Assembly (NCBI RefSeq): GCF_000737595.1
Contig: NZ_CP006271.1
Coordinates: 124,001-188,000 of the forward strand
DNA: 64,000 bases
From: Synechococcus sp. KORDI-52
GTDB lineage: Bacteria > Cyanobacteriota > Cyanobacteriia > PCC-6307 > Cyanobiaceae
Direction of reading: 5' to 3'
Translations under genes and position numbers: made by a program
The notes under the pieces: generated by a model
What the model saw: the letters and a program-made list of their open reading frames with translations, nothing else
Database searches by the model: none
What the model was told of the DNA's origin: nothing
In this document: one piece after another, positions 8,355-18,861 of the stretch
Layout: each line of letters starts with the position of its first letter
How positions within the stretch are numbered: position 1 is the stretch's first letter

Positions 8355-10040
8355 ATGCTGGCCTTTGCCCCACTTCCTGCGCCACCCCCTGCCCTTCGCC
8401 CTGCACCACGACAAAGCGGTGACGAGGTGCTGATCGGCCGAGAACGCAGCAAAGCGGTTTGGCTATGGAGAGGCAGTGAGGCAGCGACGGAGGAACTCTG
8501 GCTGCCCCTGGAGCTTCTGCAATCGCGGCTGGGTTTCAGGCGGGTCTCCCGCCTCGATGGGGAAGCACTGGAATGGTTTGGTCGAACGGTCCCACTCGCC
8601 GCACTGGCCACCCGTTCGCTCGGGGATGAAGTCGGCCTGGAGGTGAGCGATTGGTTGAGCGAGATCGGCCTCAATACCGTTGTGAAGGGCAACACCCTGG
8701 AACTGCAGCTGCCCAGCCCAACGGTGAGCAAGCTGCGCCGCGGCAAGGGTTCAACCGCCGATCGTTTGGTGCTGGACCTGAACGGACCCGCCCTGGTGCA
8801 GCAGTTGAACGGCGACCTGCTGCTGGGGCTCAAGGTCTCGCCAAGCCAGCAACGTCAACTCCAGGCCTTGGGGCTTGCCCCTCTGCGGCGTCATGACGGC
8901 GAGCTTGTGCTGAAGGGACAGGCCACCAAGCTGCGCAGCCTCAGCCTGGCCTCCCCCTGGCGGGTGGTGCTGGACGGCGTACGGGCCGGCGATCGCCGCA
9001 AACGGCCGAGCGCACGTCTGCCCCTCAACAATCCAAGTGTTGCCGCGCTGCTCAGGCGGGGCTTCGTCCTGGAGCAACGCACGATCAAGGTGGGGGTGAA
9101 GCCCATCCAGGTGTTTCGTGCTGGCGGCCAGCTGGGCCGCCTCAGACTGAGCCTGGAGCCCCTGGCTAAGGCCAGACAGCAACAAGGGCTGCGTTTTCTG
9201 CCCCAGCTCTCCCAACCCGCAGGGGCACTGGTGGCTGTGAACGGTGGTTTTTTCAACCGGATCAATCAACTCCCCCTGGGGGCCTTGCGGCGCCAGGGGG
9301 TCTGGCTCTCGGGGCCAATCCTGAACCGCGGCGTGATCGCCTGGGGGGCGTCGGGAGATTTGACCTTCGGACGACTGCGGCTGAACCAGACGCTGCAGGT
9401 GAACAACGGCCGGCGATGGAGCATCAGGGCGCTCAACAGCGGCTACGTGCAGAAAGGGCTGAGCCTTTACACACCAGCCTGGGGACCCAGCTACCGAGCC
9501 CTGAGCGGTGACGAGGCAGCCCTCCTGGTTCGGGGCGGCCGCGTCGAGACAACGTTCAACCCCAGCAGCCTGAAGCGCGGCATTGCCATTCCCCAGGACG
9601 CCCAGTTGGTGGTCGCCCGAGGGCGCACACCGCTGCCGGCACGAGCTGGCGATCGGATCCAGGTGAGCTCCAGCTCCCAGTCGCCCCTGGCCCAGCAGCC
9701 CAATGTTCTCGGCGCCGGACCCCTGCTGATGCAGAACGGCCGCGTGGTGCTGAATGGACGCCAGGAAGGCTTCAGCCCTGGTTTCATGAGCTTAGCGGCA
9801 CCACGGACTGTGGTGGCTCAAGGGCAGAACGGCCAGTGGCTGATGACCCTTCGTGGTGCCTCGGGCAGTGATCCAACCCTTGTGGAAACGGCACTGGCGG
9901 TCCAACAACTGGGCCTGCGTGATGCCTTGAACATGGATGGCGGCAGTTCGACCACCCTCGTTGTGGCGGGACAGACCGTGATGACCGGCCGAGGCAGCAC
10001 CCCGAGGGTCCACAACGGCCTTGGGCTCATCCCCCTGTGA
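8355..10040 (+). CDS. Phosphodiester glycosidase (NAGPA) domain protein
   Basis: The C-terminal half has the NAGPA/phosphodiester glycosidase signature: GALVAVNGGFFN, then GVWLSGPILNRGVIAWG, RTVVAQGQNGQWLMTLRG, and LGLRDALNMDGGSSTTLVVAG. The N-terminal 200 residues look like one or two copper-amine-oxidase-N/AMIN-type beta domains (LEVSDWLSEIGLNTVVKGNTLELQLP), which in cyanobacteria often contact peptidoglycan. The start region (MLAFAPLPAPPPALRPAP) is hydrophobic/proline-rich and is not a clear signal peptide. The gene diverges from gltB with 102 bp between them. It may remodel envelope glycans; substrate unknown. Confidence 0.85.
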   Translation: MLAFAPLPAPPPALRPAPRQSGDEVLIGRERSKAVWLWRGSEAATEELWLPLELLQSRLGFRRVSRLDGEALEWFGRTVPLAALATRSLGDEVGLEVSDWLSEIGLNTVVKGNTLELQLPSPTVSKLRRGKGSTADRLVLDLNGPALVQQLNGDLLLGLKVSPSQQRQLQALGLAPLRRHDGELVLKGQATKLRSLSLASPWRVVLDGVRAGDRRKRPSARLPLNNPSVAALLRRGFVLEQRTIKVGVKPIQVFRAGGQLGRLRLSLEPLAKARQQQGLRFLPQLSQPAGALVAVNGGFFNRINQLPLGALRRQGVWLSGPILNRGVIAWGASGDLTFGRLRLNQTLQVNNGRRWSIRALNSGYVQKGLSLYTPAWGPSYRALSGDEAALLVRGGRVETTFNPSSLKRGIAIPQDAQLVVARGRTPLPARAGDRIQVSSSSQSPLAQQPNVLGAGPLLMQNGRVVLNGRQEGFSPGFMSLAAPRTVVAQGQNGQWLMTLRGASGSDPTLVETALAVQQLGLRDALNMDGGSSTTLVVAGQTVMTGRGSTPRVHNGLGLIPL

Positions 10041-10068
10041 GACCTGCGACAGTGGAGGTCCTGAGGAC

Positions 10069-10401
10069 ATGAGCATGGCTGCCAATCTGCGGCTGACCGC
10101 TGCCGCTGCTGCCGAACTGGGGCGTCAAGCCGCTGTGGCGGGCACTCCTGGGCAGATGCATCTCGACCTCACCCCCGGCGACTGTGCGCAGCATGCGCTG
10201 CGCATCCGGGCCGGTCACTTGGCCGGCGTTGCCATCGCAAGGGCCGACGGCGTGACCCTGCACGCCCCTCCAGAGCAGCTCAAATTGCTCGAGGGCCTTT
10301 GCCTGGACTATCGCGGCGACCTCAGTGGTGGGGGCTTTCTGATCCGCAGCGCCAGCGGTGTTGAACCCTGTGCCTGCGGCGGTGCCTTCAGCCGCGTCTG
10401 A
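10069..10401 (+). CDS. A-type (HesB/IscA-like) iron-sulfur carrier family protein
   Basis: A 110-residue protein with the A-type carrier pattern: LRLTAAAAAELGRQ start helix, Asp/Tyr-containing core (LDYRGDLSGGGFLIRSASG), and a C-terminal CACGGAF matching the CGCGxSF motif of IscA/SufA/ErpA. The usual first cysteine (in a GGCSG loop) is missing; the only other Cys is in GDCAQHAL, so metal binding may differ. Starts at 10069 and 10075 are both in frame ATGs. It lies 28 bp after the NAGPA gene and 72 bp before rpsL. Confidence 0.75.
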   Translation: MSMAANLRLTAAAAAELGRQAAVAGTPGQMHLDLTPGDCAQHALRIRAGHLAGVAIARADGVTLHAPPEQLKLLEGLCLDYRGDLSGGGFLIRSASGVEPCACGGAFSRV

Positions 10402-10442
10402 TGGGGGACCGTCACCCGGTATCGTGGTCGATTGTCGAATCA

Positions 10443-10458
10443 GGTCGGGAGTCCGACC
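10443..10458 (+). promoter_or_regulatory. Hairpin in the rpsL leader
   Basis: GGTCGG-GAGT-CCGACC forms a perfect 6-bp stem with a 4-base loop, ending 15 bases before the rpsL ATG. It has no T-run, so it is more likely a leader structure than a terminator. It could limit ribosome access or bind a ribosomal protein. Confidence 0.4.
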
Positions 10459-10473
10459 GCTCACCGACCATCG

Positions 10474-10848
10474 ATGCCAACCATCCAACAGCTGATCCGC
10501 ACTGAGCGCTCTCGCCTCAAGGCCAAGACGAAGTCCCCGGCCCTGAAATCGTGCCCTGAGCGTCGCGGTGTTTGCACCCGCGTTTACACCTCAACGCCGA
10601 AAAAGCCGAATTCGGCACTGCGCAAGGTGGCTCGTGTGCGCTTGACCTCCGGCTTTGAGGTCACGGCGTACATCGGTGGTGTTGGTCACAACCTTCAGGA
10701 GCACTCGGTTGTGCTGATCCGCGGTGGTCGTGTGAAAGATCTCCCGGGCGTCCGTTACCACATCATTCGCGGAACACTGGATACAGCTGGCGTGAAAGAC
10801 CGGCGTCAGTCCCGCTCCAAGTACGGCGCCAAGGCTCCGAAGGAGTGA
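10474..10848 (+). CDS. rpsL: 30S ribosomal protein S12
   Basis: First gene of the str operon. The 124-residue protein matches S12 throughout: [80 protein letters not shown] and [13 protein letters not shown]12 lines the decoding centre; Lys in the TPKKPNSA loop is the site of classical streptomycin-resistance changes, and the wild-type Lys is present. ATG at 10474 gives the standard length; an upstream in-frame start at 10432 would add a non-conserved tail. Confidence 0.98.
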   Translation: MPTIQQLIRTERSRLKAKTKSPALKSCPERRGVCTRVYTSTPKKPNSALRKVARVRLTSGFEVTAYIGGVGHNLQEHSVVLIRGGRVKDLPGVRYHIIRGTLDTAGVKDRRQSRSKYGAKAPKE

Positions 10849-10889
10849 TCACCGGTTTCCTCCCCATCCCCATCAAGTTCTGATCCCTA

Positions 10890-11360
10890 ATGTCACGCCG
10901 CAACGCCGCTGAAAAGCGCCCGATTCTTCCCGACCCGCAGTTCAACAGCCGCCTCGCCACGATGATGGTGGTGCGCCTGATGCAGCACGGCAAGAAGTCG
11001 ACGGCGCAACGGATCCTGTCCGACGCGTTCGGCCTGATCAACGAGCGCACCGGTGGAGATCCGCTAGAGCTGTTCGAAACAGCTGTCAAGAACGCCACCC
11101 CCCTGGTGGAAGTGCGTGCTCGACGGGTTGGTGGCGCCACGTACCAGGTGCCCATGGAAGTGCGCCAGGAGCGCGGCACCGCCATGGCCCTGCGCTGGCT
11201 GGTGAGCTTCTCCCGTGCCCGCAATGGCCGCAGCATGGCCCAGAAACTGGCTGGCGAATTGATGGATGCCGCCAACGAGGCAGGCAACGCCGTTCGCAAG
11301 CGCGAAGAAACCCACAAGATGGCCGAAGCCAACAAAGCCTTCGCCCACTACCGCTACTGA
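10890..11360 (+). CDS. rpsG: 30S ribosomal protein S7
   Basis: Standard 156-residue S7: [18 protein letters not shown], then [38 protein letters not shown], and the C-terminal [13 protein letters not shown]7 nucleates assembly of the 30S head and binds 16S rRNA. It follows rpsL by 41 bp in the str operon. A long hairpin starts 2 bases after its stop codon. Confidence 0.98.
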   Translation: MSRRNAAEKRPILPDPQFNSRLATMMVVRLMQHGKKSTAQRILSDAFGLINERTGGDPLELFETAVKNATPLVEVRARRVGGATYQVPMEVRQERGTAMALRWLVSFSRARNGRSMAQKLAGELMDAANEAGNAVRKREETHKMAEANKAFAHYRY

Positions 11361-11362
11361 GC

Positions 11363-11410
11363 CTCTACAGGCCAGCCATCAACACAGATGTTCATGGCTG
11401 ACCTGTAGAG
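11363..11410 (+). promoter_or_regulatory. Long inverted repeat between rpsG and fusA
   Basis: CTCTACAGG-C-CAGCCAT at 11363-11379 pairs with ATGGCTG-A-CCTGTAGAG at 11394-11410: 16 pairs with one C/A mismatch around a 14-base loop. It starts 2 bases after the rpsG stop and ends 40 bases before the fusA GTG. The T-run (TTTT near 11421) is short and displaced, so it is not a standard terminator. It may attenuate, be cut by an RNase, or bind a ribosomal protein. Confidence 0.6.
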
Positions 11411-11450
11411 TCGCTCCGCCTTTTCACGACCCACCCCCGGAGACTTTCCT

Positions 11451-13526
<2,076 letters not shown>

Positions 13527-13570
13527 TCTCTAAACTCCTCCAAACCCAACCCTCGATTCTTTAAACACCC

Positions 13571-14770
13571 ATGGCACGCGAGAAGTTCGAAAGGAACAAG
13601 CCCCACGTCAACATCGGCACCATCGGCCACGTTGACCACGGCAAGACCACCCTCACCGCTGCGATCACCAACGTGCTCGCCAAGAAGGGTCAGGCCGAGG
13701 TTCAGAACTACGCCGACATCGACGGCGCCCCTGAAGAGCGTGAGCGCGGCATCACCATCAACACTGCTCACGTTGAGTACGAAACCGAGAGCCGTCACTA
13801 CGCCCACGTGGACTGCCCTGGCCACGCGGACTATGTGAAGAACATGATCACTGGTGCCGCTCAGATGGACGGCGCCATCCTGGTGTGTGCCGCCACCGAC
13901 GGCCCGATGGCCCAGACCAAGGAGCACATCCTCCTGGCAAAGCAGGTGGGCGTTCCCGCTCTGGTGGTTGCCCTGAACAAGTGCGACATGGTCGATGACG
14001 AAGAGATCATCGAACTGGTGGAGATGGAGATCCGCGAACTGCTCTCCAGCTACGACTTCCCCGGCGATGACATCCCCGTGGTTCAGGTCTCCGGCCTGAA
14101 GGCCATCGAAGGCGAGGCTGAGTGGGAAGCCAAGATCGAAGAACTGATGGCGGCTGTTGACGCCAGCATCCCTGAGCCTGAGCGGGAAGTGGACAAGCCC
14201 TTCCTGATGGCTGTGGAAGACGTCTTCTCCATCACCGGTCGCGGCACCGTGGCCACCGGCCGTATCGAGCGCGGCATCGTCAAAGTCGGCGAAGAAATCG
14301 AAATCGTCGGCATCAAGGACACCCGCAAGACCACCGTCACCGGTGTGGAAATGTTCCGCAAGCTGCTCGATGAGGGCATGGCTGGCGACAACGTTGGTCT
14401 GCTGCTGCGTGGCATCCAGAAGGAAGACATCGAGCGCGGCATGGTGCTCGTGAAGCCCGGTTCCATCACCCCTCACACCAAGTTCGAGGGTCAGGTGTAC
14501 GTGCTCAAGAAGGAAGAAGGCGGCCGCCACACTCCTTTCTTCGCTGGCTACCGCCCGCAGTTCTACATCCGTACAACGGACGTGACCGGCCAGATCACCG
14601 CCTTCACCGCGGAAGACGGTTCCAACGTGGAAATGGTGATGCCTGGTGACAACATCCAGATGACCGGTGAGCTTATCTGCCCCGTCGCCATCGAGCAGGG
14701 CATGCGCTTCGCCATCCGCGAAGGCGGCCGCACCATCGGTGCTGGCGTGGTCTCCAAGATCATCGAGTGA
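13571..14770 (+). CDS. tuf: Elongation factor Tu
   Basis: 399-residue EF-Tu that delivers aminoacyl-tRNA to the ribosome. Motifs: [17 protein letters not shown] start, GHVDHGKT at 19-26, [23 protein letters not shown], and domain II/III signatures [16 protein letters not shown] and [21 protein letters not shown]. Codon use is strongly biased, as expected for a highly expressed gene. It lies 44 bp after fusA and is followed by a strong terminator. Confidence 0.98.
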   Translation: MAREKFERNKPHVNIGTIGHVDHGKTTLTAAITNVLAKKGQAEVQNYADIDGAPEERERGITINTAHVEYETESRHYAHVDCPGHADYVKNMITGAAQMDGAILVCAATDGPMAQTKEHILLAKQVGVPALVVALNKCDMVDDEEIIELVEMEIRELLSSYDFPGDDIPVVQVSGLKAIEGEAEWEAKIEELMAAVDASIPEPEREVDKPFLMAVEDVFSITGRGTVATGRIERGIVKVGEEIEIVGIKDTRKTTVTGVEMFRKLLDEGMAGDNVGLLLRGIQKEDIERGMVLVKPGSITPHTKFEGQVYVLKKEEGGRHTPFFAGYRPQFYIRTTDVTGQITAFTAEDGSNVEMVMPGDNIQMTGELICPVAIEQGMRFAIREGGRTIGAGVVSKIIE

Positions 14771-14794
14771 TCAGCGCAAGCTGAACCTCACGGC

Positions 14795-14834
14795 AGGAGA
14801 TGGAGGGGCCCAGCCCCCCATCTCCTACATTTTT
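14795..14834 (+). terminator. Rho-independent terminator after tuf
   Basis: AGGAGATGG/CCATCTCCT continues through a one-base A bulge into GGGGC/GCCCC around a CCA loop, followed by TTTTT at 14830-14834. The very stable stem and T-run mark an end for much of the str-operon transcript, although rpsJ follows 57 bases later. Confidence 0.8.
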
Positions 14835-14891
14835 CAGAACCTCGACAACTGAAGCCCTGCTTCGAGCTCGAAGCTTTTTCGCTCCCTTCCT

Positions 14892-15212
14892 ATGTCCACT
14901 GCCATCGCTCAGCAGAAGATCCGCATCCGCCTGAAGGCGTTTGACCGCCGCATGCTTGATCTCTCTTGCGACAAAATCATTGAAACGGCCGACAACACCG
15001 CTGCAACCGCGATCGGTCCGATCCCCCTGCCAACGAAACGCAAGATCTACTGCGTTCTGCGCTCTCCCCACGTGGACAAGGACTCCCGCGAGCACTTCGA
15101 GACCCGCACCCACCGTCGGATCATCGACATTTACAGCCCGTCGGCCAAAACCATCGACGCACTGATGAAACTTGATCTCCCCAGTGGTGTGGACATCGAA
15201 GTGAAGCTCTGA
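14892..15212 (+). CDS. rpsJ: 30S ribosomal protein S10
   Basis: 106-residue S10: [17 protein letters not shown], then [65 protein letters not shown]10 sits in the 30S head and also takes part in antitermination with NusB in bacteria. In cyanobacteria rpsJ commonly follows tuf, as here. The terminator upstream suggests either read-through or its own promoter. Confidence 0.98.
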   Translation: MSTAIAQQKIRIRLKAFDRRMLDLSCDKIIETADNTAATAIGPIPLPTKRKIYCVLRSPHVDKDSREHFETRTHRRIIDIYSPSAKTIDALMKLDLPSGVDIEVKL

Positions 15213-15268
15213 TCCGTTCGATCAGGACGTCATTTTCCTAGGATTAAGCTGCCTACAACACGGCGTTC

Positions 15269-15904
15269 GTGTCCGACTTTTCTGTGAGGGAGCTTCCCCT
15301 GTTCCCCCTGCCGGACGTCGTGTTGTTCCCGCAGCAGCTCCTGCCACTGCACATTTTTGAATCGCGATATCGGATGCTTCTCCAGACAGTTCTGGAGACC
15401 GACAAGCGCTTCGGCATTGTCCGCATCAACCCTGAGAACGGCGAAATGGCCGAGATCGGGTGCTGCGCTGAGGTGCTTCAGCACCAAACCACGGAAGACG
15501 GCCGCAGCTACATCGTCTCGTTGGGCCAACAACGCTTCCGCCTGCTCAACATCACGCGGGAAACGCCCTACCGAACGGCCATGGTGAGCTGGCTGGAGGA
15601 TGGCCCTGTGTCCGATACCGACCAGCTCAACAGCCTGCGGGACAAGGTCAGCGAAGCCTTGGGCGACGTCGTTCAGCTGACCAGCAAACTGCAAAACCGG
15701 GAGGTGGAACTGCCTGACGATCTGCCTGATCTGCCGCGGGAGCTGTCCTTCTGGATCAGCGCCCATCTGGATCAGGCTGCATCGGAGCAACAGAGTCTTC
15801 TGGAACTGACCGACACCCATGAGCGGTTGAGCCAGCAATTTGAAATGTTGGATCACACCCGACGTCAGTTGGCGGCCCGCACCGTGTTGATGGATCTGAA
15901 GTGA
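15269..15904 (+). CDS. Lon N-terminal substrate-binding domain protein
   Basis: A 211-residue protein made only of a LON_substr_bdg domain: VRELPLFPLPDVVLFPQQLLPLHIFESRYRMLL is the family signature, followed by FGIVRINPE and IGCCAEVLQH. There is no AAA or protease domain, so it is not an active Lon protease. The C-terminal third is helical. GTG at 15269 is the start. Its TGA overlaps the next gene's ATG by one base, so the two are translationally coupled. Function unknown. Confidence 0.85.
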   Translation: MSDFSVRELPLFPLPDVVLFPQQLLPLHIFESRYRMLLQTVLETDKRFGIVRINPENGEMAEIGCCAEVLQHQTTEDGRSYIVSLGQQRFRLLNITRETPYRTAMVSWLEDGPVSDTDQLNSLRDKVSEALGDVVQLTSKLQNREVELPDDLPDLPRELSFWISAHLDQAASEQQSLLELTDTHERLSQQFEMLDHTRRQLAARTVLMDLK

Positions 15905-16836
15905 TGCTGGGATCTCTACTGGTGGTGGCCGGCGCCGTTGGAGCCACCGGAGTTGCACTGTGGCTTCGCCGTGACCGGCGCTATGAATCGTCTGAGAGTG
16001 TTGCCTCCGCCTACGACGCCTGGACGGACGACCGTTTGTTGGAGCAGCTCTGGGGAGAGCACGTCCATCTCGGTCATTACGGGACCCCAACCGGCTCCTG
16101 CGACTTCCGCGACGCCAAGGAAGCCTTTGTGCATGAGCTGGTGCGGTGGAGCGGTCTGGATCAACTCCCCCCCGGCAGCCGGGTGCTGGATGTTGGATGC
16201 GGCATCGGTGGCAGCGCCAGAATCCTGGCGCGGGATTACGGGTTGGACGTTCTCGGCATCAGCATCAGCCCGGCCCAGGTGGAACGAGCCACACAACTCA
16301 CCCCATCAGGCCTGAGCTGCCGCTTCCAGGTGATGGACGCTTTGGATCTTCAACTGCCCGATCAGAGCTTTGATGCAGTCTGGAGTGTGGAGGCCGGTCC
16401 ACACATGCCGGACAAACAGCGTTATGCCGATGAACTGCTGCGGGTCCTGCGCCCTGGGGGGCTGCTTGCTGTGGCCGACTGGAACCGCCGTGACCCCAGC
16501 GATGGCGGCATGACGCGAACCGAACGCTGGGTTATGCGTCAGCTGCTCAACCAGTGGGCCCACCCTGAATTCGCCAGCATCAAGGGGTTCCGCCAGAACC
16601 TCGACAACAGCGTCCACCACCGTGGCGAGATCGTTACCGATGACTGGACCCAGGCCACGCTCCCCTCATGGGTTGACTCCATCGTCGAGGGAATCCGACG
16701 TCCCTGGGCCGTGCTCAGCCTGGGACCTAAAGCGGTCCTGCAAGGCCTGAGAGAAACACCGACGTTGCTGCTGATGCACTGGGCCTTTGCCACCGGGCTG
16801 ATGCAATTCGGCGTCTTCCGGATCAGAAAAGACTGA
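15904..16836 (+). CDS. MPBQ/MSBQ methyltransferase (tocopherol/plastoquinone pathway)
   Basis: SAM-dependent methyltransferase with an N-terminal hydrophobic anchor (residues 1-21), then YESSESVASAYDAWTDDRLLEQLWGEHVHLGHYG, motif I VLDVGCGIGGSARILA, SISPAQVERATQL, and WSVEAGPHMPDK. From memory this pattern, including GEHVHLGHYG and EAGPHMPDK, is close to Synechocystis Slr0418, which methylates 2-methyl-6-phytylbenzoquinone in vitamin E synthesis. A gamma-tocopherol methyltransferase is the main alternative but fits less well. ATG at 15904 (GTG at 15901 also in frame). Confidence 0.85.
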   Translation: MLGSLLVVAGAVGATGVALWLRRDRRYESSESVASAYDAWTDDRLLEQLWGEHVHLGHYGTPTGSCDFRDAKEAFVHELVRWSGLDQLPPGSRVLDVGCGIGGSARILARDYGLDVLGISISPAQVERATQLTPSGLSCRFQVMDALDLQLPDQSFDAVWSVEAGPHMPDKQRYADELLRVLRPGGLLAVADWNRRDPSDGGMTRTERWVMRQLLNQWAHPEFASIKGFRQNLDNSVHHRGEIVTDDWTQATLPSWVDSIVEGIRRPWAVLSLGPKAVLQGLRETPTLLLMHWAFATGLMQFGVFRIRKD

Positions 16837-16839
16837 TCC

Positions 16840-17682
16840 TCAAGAGCCACTCAAATCACGGCTGGGGTAGGCACCGAAATGGGCGAGATGCTCGCAAAGC
16901 GGTTGCAACTGGGCGATCAGGTCCGCCAACGCCGTTGACGGAGCCGGCGGCAGTTCCACATCCACGAAGAACACATATTCCCCTAACTCCCGTTTGGACG
17001 GTCGCGATTCAATCCGGCTCATGTTCAGCCCCCGCTCAGCCAAACAGGCCAGAGCCTCAAGCAAGGCCCCTGGCGCATTGCGATGCAGCGAGAACGCCAG
17101 GCTGGCCACATCGCCATGCTCACTGCGCTCCCCACGGCGCAACAGGAGAAAACGGGTGCGATTGCCCGCAACATCATTCACAGGGAACGCCAGCTCATCC
17201 AACCCGTGTTCCCGGGCAGCGGTCTGGGAGGCGATCGCAGCACGGAAGGGGCTGCCCGCCACCATGCGAGCGGCTTCAGCCGTTGATGAGGTGGGCAATT
17301 GCAAGGCATCGGGCAGATGCTGGGCCAACCAGCCACTGCACTGGGCCAGGGCCTGCGGATGGGACAGCACTTCGGTGACCCTGCCGAGCGTCCCGCTCCC
17401 CAGCAATGCGTGCTGAATCGGCAGCACCAAAGCCCTGCGAATACAAAGCTCGGGATGGGACCACAGTGCATCGAGGGTCGCGGTCACTCCCCCCTCAACC
17501 GAGTTCTCAATCGGGACAACGGCCGCATCACACTGCCCCCCCGCCAGTTGTTCCACCACCGCTCGAAGACCAACGCAGGGAACGAGCTGGACATCCTCGA
17601 GGGCGTCCTGTCCGATCAAAACCCGGGCGGCCTGCTCGCCATAGGTCCCGGCAGGACCAAGGAATGCGAGACGTGTAGGCAT
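16840..17682 (-). CDS. pheA: Prephenate dehydratase
   Basis: Converts prephenate to phenylpyruvate in phenylalanine synthesis. The 280-residue protein has MPTRLAFLGPAGTYGEQAA at the start, VVPIENSVEGGVTATLDAL, and the C-terminal ACT domain with SLAFSLHRNAPGALLEALACLAERGLNMSRIESRPSKRELGEYVFFVDVE, the Phe-binding ESRP motif for feedback control. There is no fused chorismate mutase. ATG at 17682 is chosen over the upstream in-frame start at 17715. It is convergent with the methyltransferase gene (3-bp gap). Confidence 0.95.
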   Translation of the reverse strand: MPTRLAFLGPAGTYGEQAARVLIGQDALEDVQLVPCVGLRAVVEQLAGGQCDAAVVPIENSVEGGVTATLDALWSHPELCIRRALVLPIQHALLGSGTLGRVTEVLSHPQALAQCSGWLAQHLPDALQLPTSSTAEAARMVAGSPFRAAIASQTAAREHGLDELAFPVNDVAGNRTRFLLLRRGERSEHGDVASLAFSLHRNAPGALLEALACLAERGLNMSRIESRPSKRELGEYVFFVDVELPPAPSTALADLIAQLQPLCEHLAHFGAYPSRDLSGS

Positions 17683-17713
17683 CGAAGCCGCACTGCATGG
17701 ACTCGATAAGATC

Positions 17714-18310
17714 ATGCCGCGTCAGGTGAAGTCCATGCCCCTGGCCTTCGAAGCCAGTCAAAAGCTTGATCTGCCGGTGAGAAGCGGCGCCGAGCGGCTG
17801 CCCACTTACCTGCTGGAGGAAGAACGCGTCCTCGGAGCCCTGTTGGACGCCAAACAGCTCACCCGCCTGCAGCCAGGGCGTTACCGCTATGTGGTGACCA
17901 GCCTTCAGGTCTTTCAACTGCACGTGAAACCTGTGGTGTCTCTCCAGATCCACATGGACGGCAACACGCTGGTGATGAAGGCCCTCGACTGCGAACTGGA
18001 GGGTCTGGGGATCGTTGATGACTTCGCCTTGAATCTGGAAGCCCGGCTTGCCGCCACACCCAAGGGGCTCCAGGGGCATGCCCAGCTGTCGGTGAGCGTA
18101 AGCCAGCCATCACTGCTGAAGCTGATTCCCAAGCGGGTGTTGGAGTCAACGGGGGAATCGATCCTGAATGGCATCCTCATTGGCATCAAAGCCCGTGTTG
18201 GCCAGCAACTCATCGACGACTACCGCAGCTGGTGCCGGGCGACAGCGGGGCAAGACTCAACCGAGCAACCGCTTCAGGAACGTGTGCCGATGCAGGGGCG
18301 TGGGGCCTGA
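17714..18310 (+). CDS. DUF1997 family protein
   Basis: A 198-residue protein found in cyanobacteria and plastids: [60 protein letters not shown], then [66 protein letters not shown]. No catalytic motif or membrane segment is seen. An internal ATG at 17735 is an alternative start. It diverges from pheA (31 bp) and its 3' end overlaps the convergent rnhB by 54 bp. Confidence 0.8.
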   Translation: MPRQVKSMPLAFEASQKLDLPVRSGAERLPTYLLEEERVLGALLDAKQLTRLQPGRYRYVVTSLQVFQLHVKPVVSLQIHMDGNTLVMKALDCELEGLGIVDDFALNLEARLAATPKGLQGHAQLSVSVSQPSLLKLIPKRVLESTGESILNGILIGIKARVGQQLIDDYRSWCRATAGQDSTEQPLQERVPMQGRGA

Positions 18311-18856
18311 GGCCATCAGGCTCTGGCGGTGCTGTGCCGTGCCGTAGCCCACATGGCGCTCGAGGCCGTAACCAGGGAAGCGAGCCGACAAACGTCGGAT
18401 GAGGGCATCCCTAGCCTCCTTGGCCAGAACACTCGCCGCAGCAATGGCCGCTGATCGGCTGTCCCCTGCCACAACACAGCGCTGCGAACCCGGCCACAGC
18501 CTGAGGGGAAGATTGCCATCCACCAGCACCAGGCCGGGGCTCTGGGGCAGGCGCTGCAGGGCCCGCAGCATGGCGCGTTCGGTGGCGACGCGGATGCCGC
18601 AGGCGTCAATTTCGCGCGCGGAGGCCTGGCCCAGGCCGGATCCCACACACAGCGCCTGAATCAAGGGAACCAGAGCAGCCCGACGCTTGGCCGCGAGTTT
18701 CTTGCTGTCGGTGAGGCCCGCCTTCAACAGGTCTTCGGCAGCTGATTTTTCGAGCACCACAGCGGCCGCAAACACAGGACCAAACAAGCAACCGCGACCG
18801 ACTTCATCCACACCTGCCACATCCCTCCCGAGAGGGAGGGACTCCTGGGCGGTCAT
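18257..18856 (-). CDS. rnhB: Ribonuclease HII
   Basis: 199-residue enzyme that cuts RNA in RNA-DNA hybrids and single ribonucleotides in DNA. The metal-binding start [14 protein letters not shown] (Asp17, Glu18), [20 protein letters not shown] and the C-terminal [19 protein letters not shown] are family signatures. It starts 5 bp after the rne stop on the same strand, so rne-rnhB are probably co-transcribed. Confidence 0.96.
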   Translation of the reverse strand: MTAQESLPLGRDVAGVDEVGRGCLFGPVFAAAVVLEKSAAEDLLKAGLTDSKKLAAKRRAALVPLIQALCVGSGLGQASAREIDACGIRVATERAMLRALQRLPQSPGLVLVDGNLPLRLWPGSQRCVVAGDSRSAAIAAASVLAKEARDALIRRLSARFPGYGLERHVGYGTAQHRQSLMASGPTPLHRHTFLKRLLG

Positions 18857-18861
18857 CCGGC

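Noticed and set aside
8253-8414. 54-codon upstream extension of gltB
   Set aside because: It is unlike the short propeptide of the family and overlaps the divergent gene start.
15209-15225. Hairpin CTGATC/GATCAG at the end of rpsJ as a terminator
   Set aside because: The stem is short, includes the stop codon and has only a distant TTTT; too weak to call.
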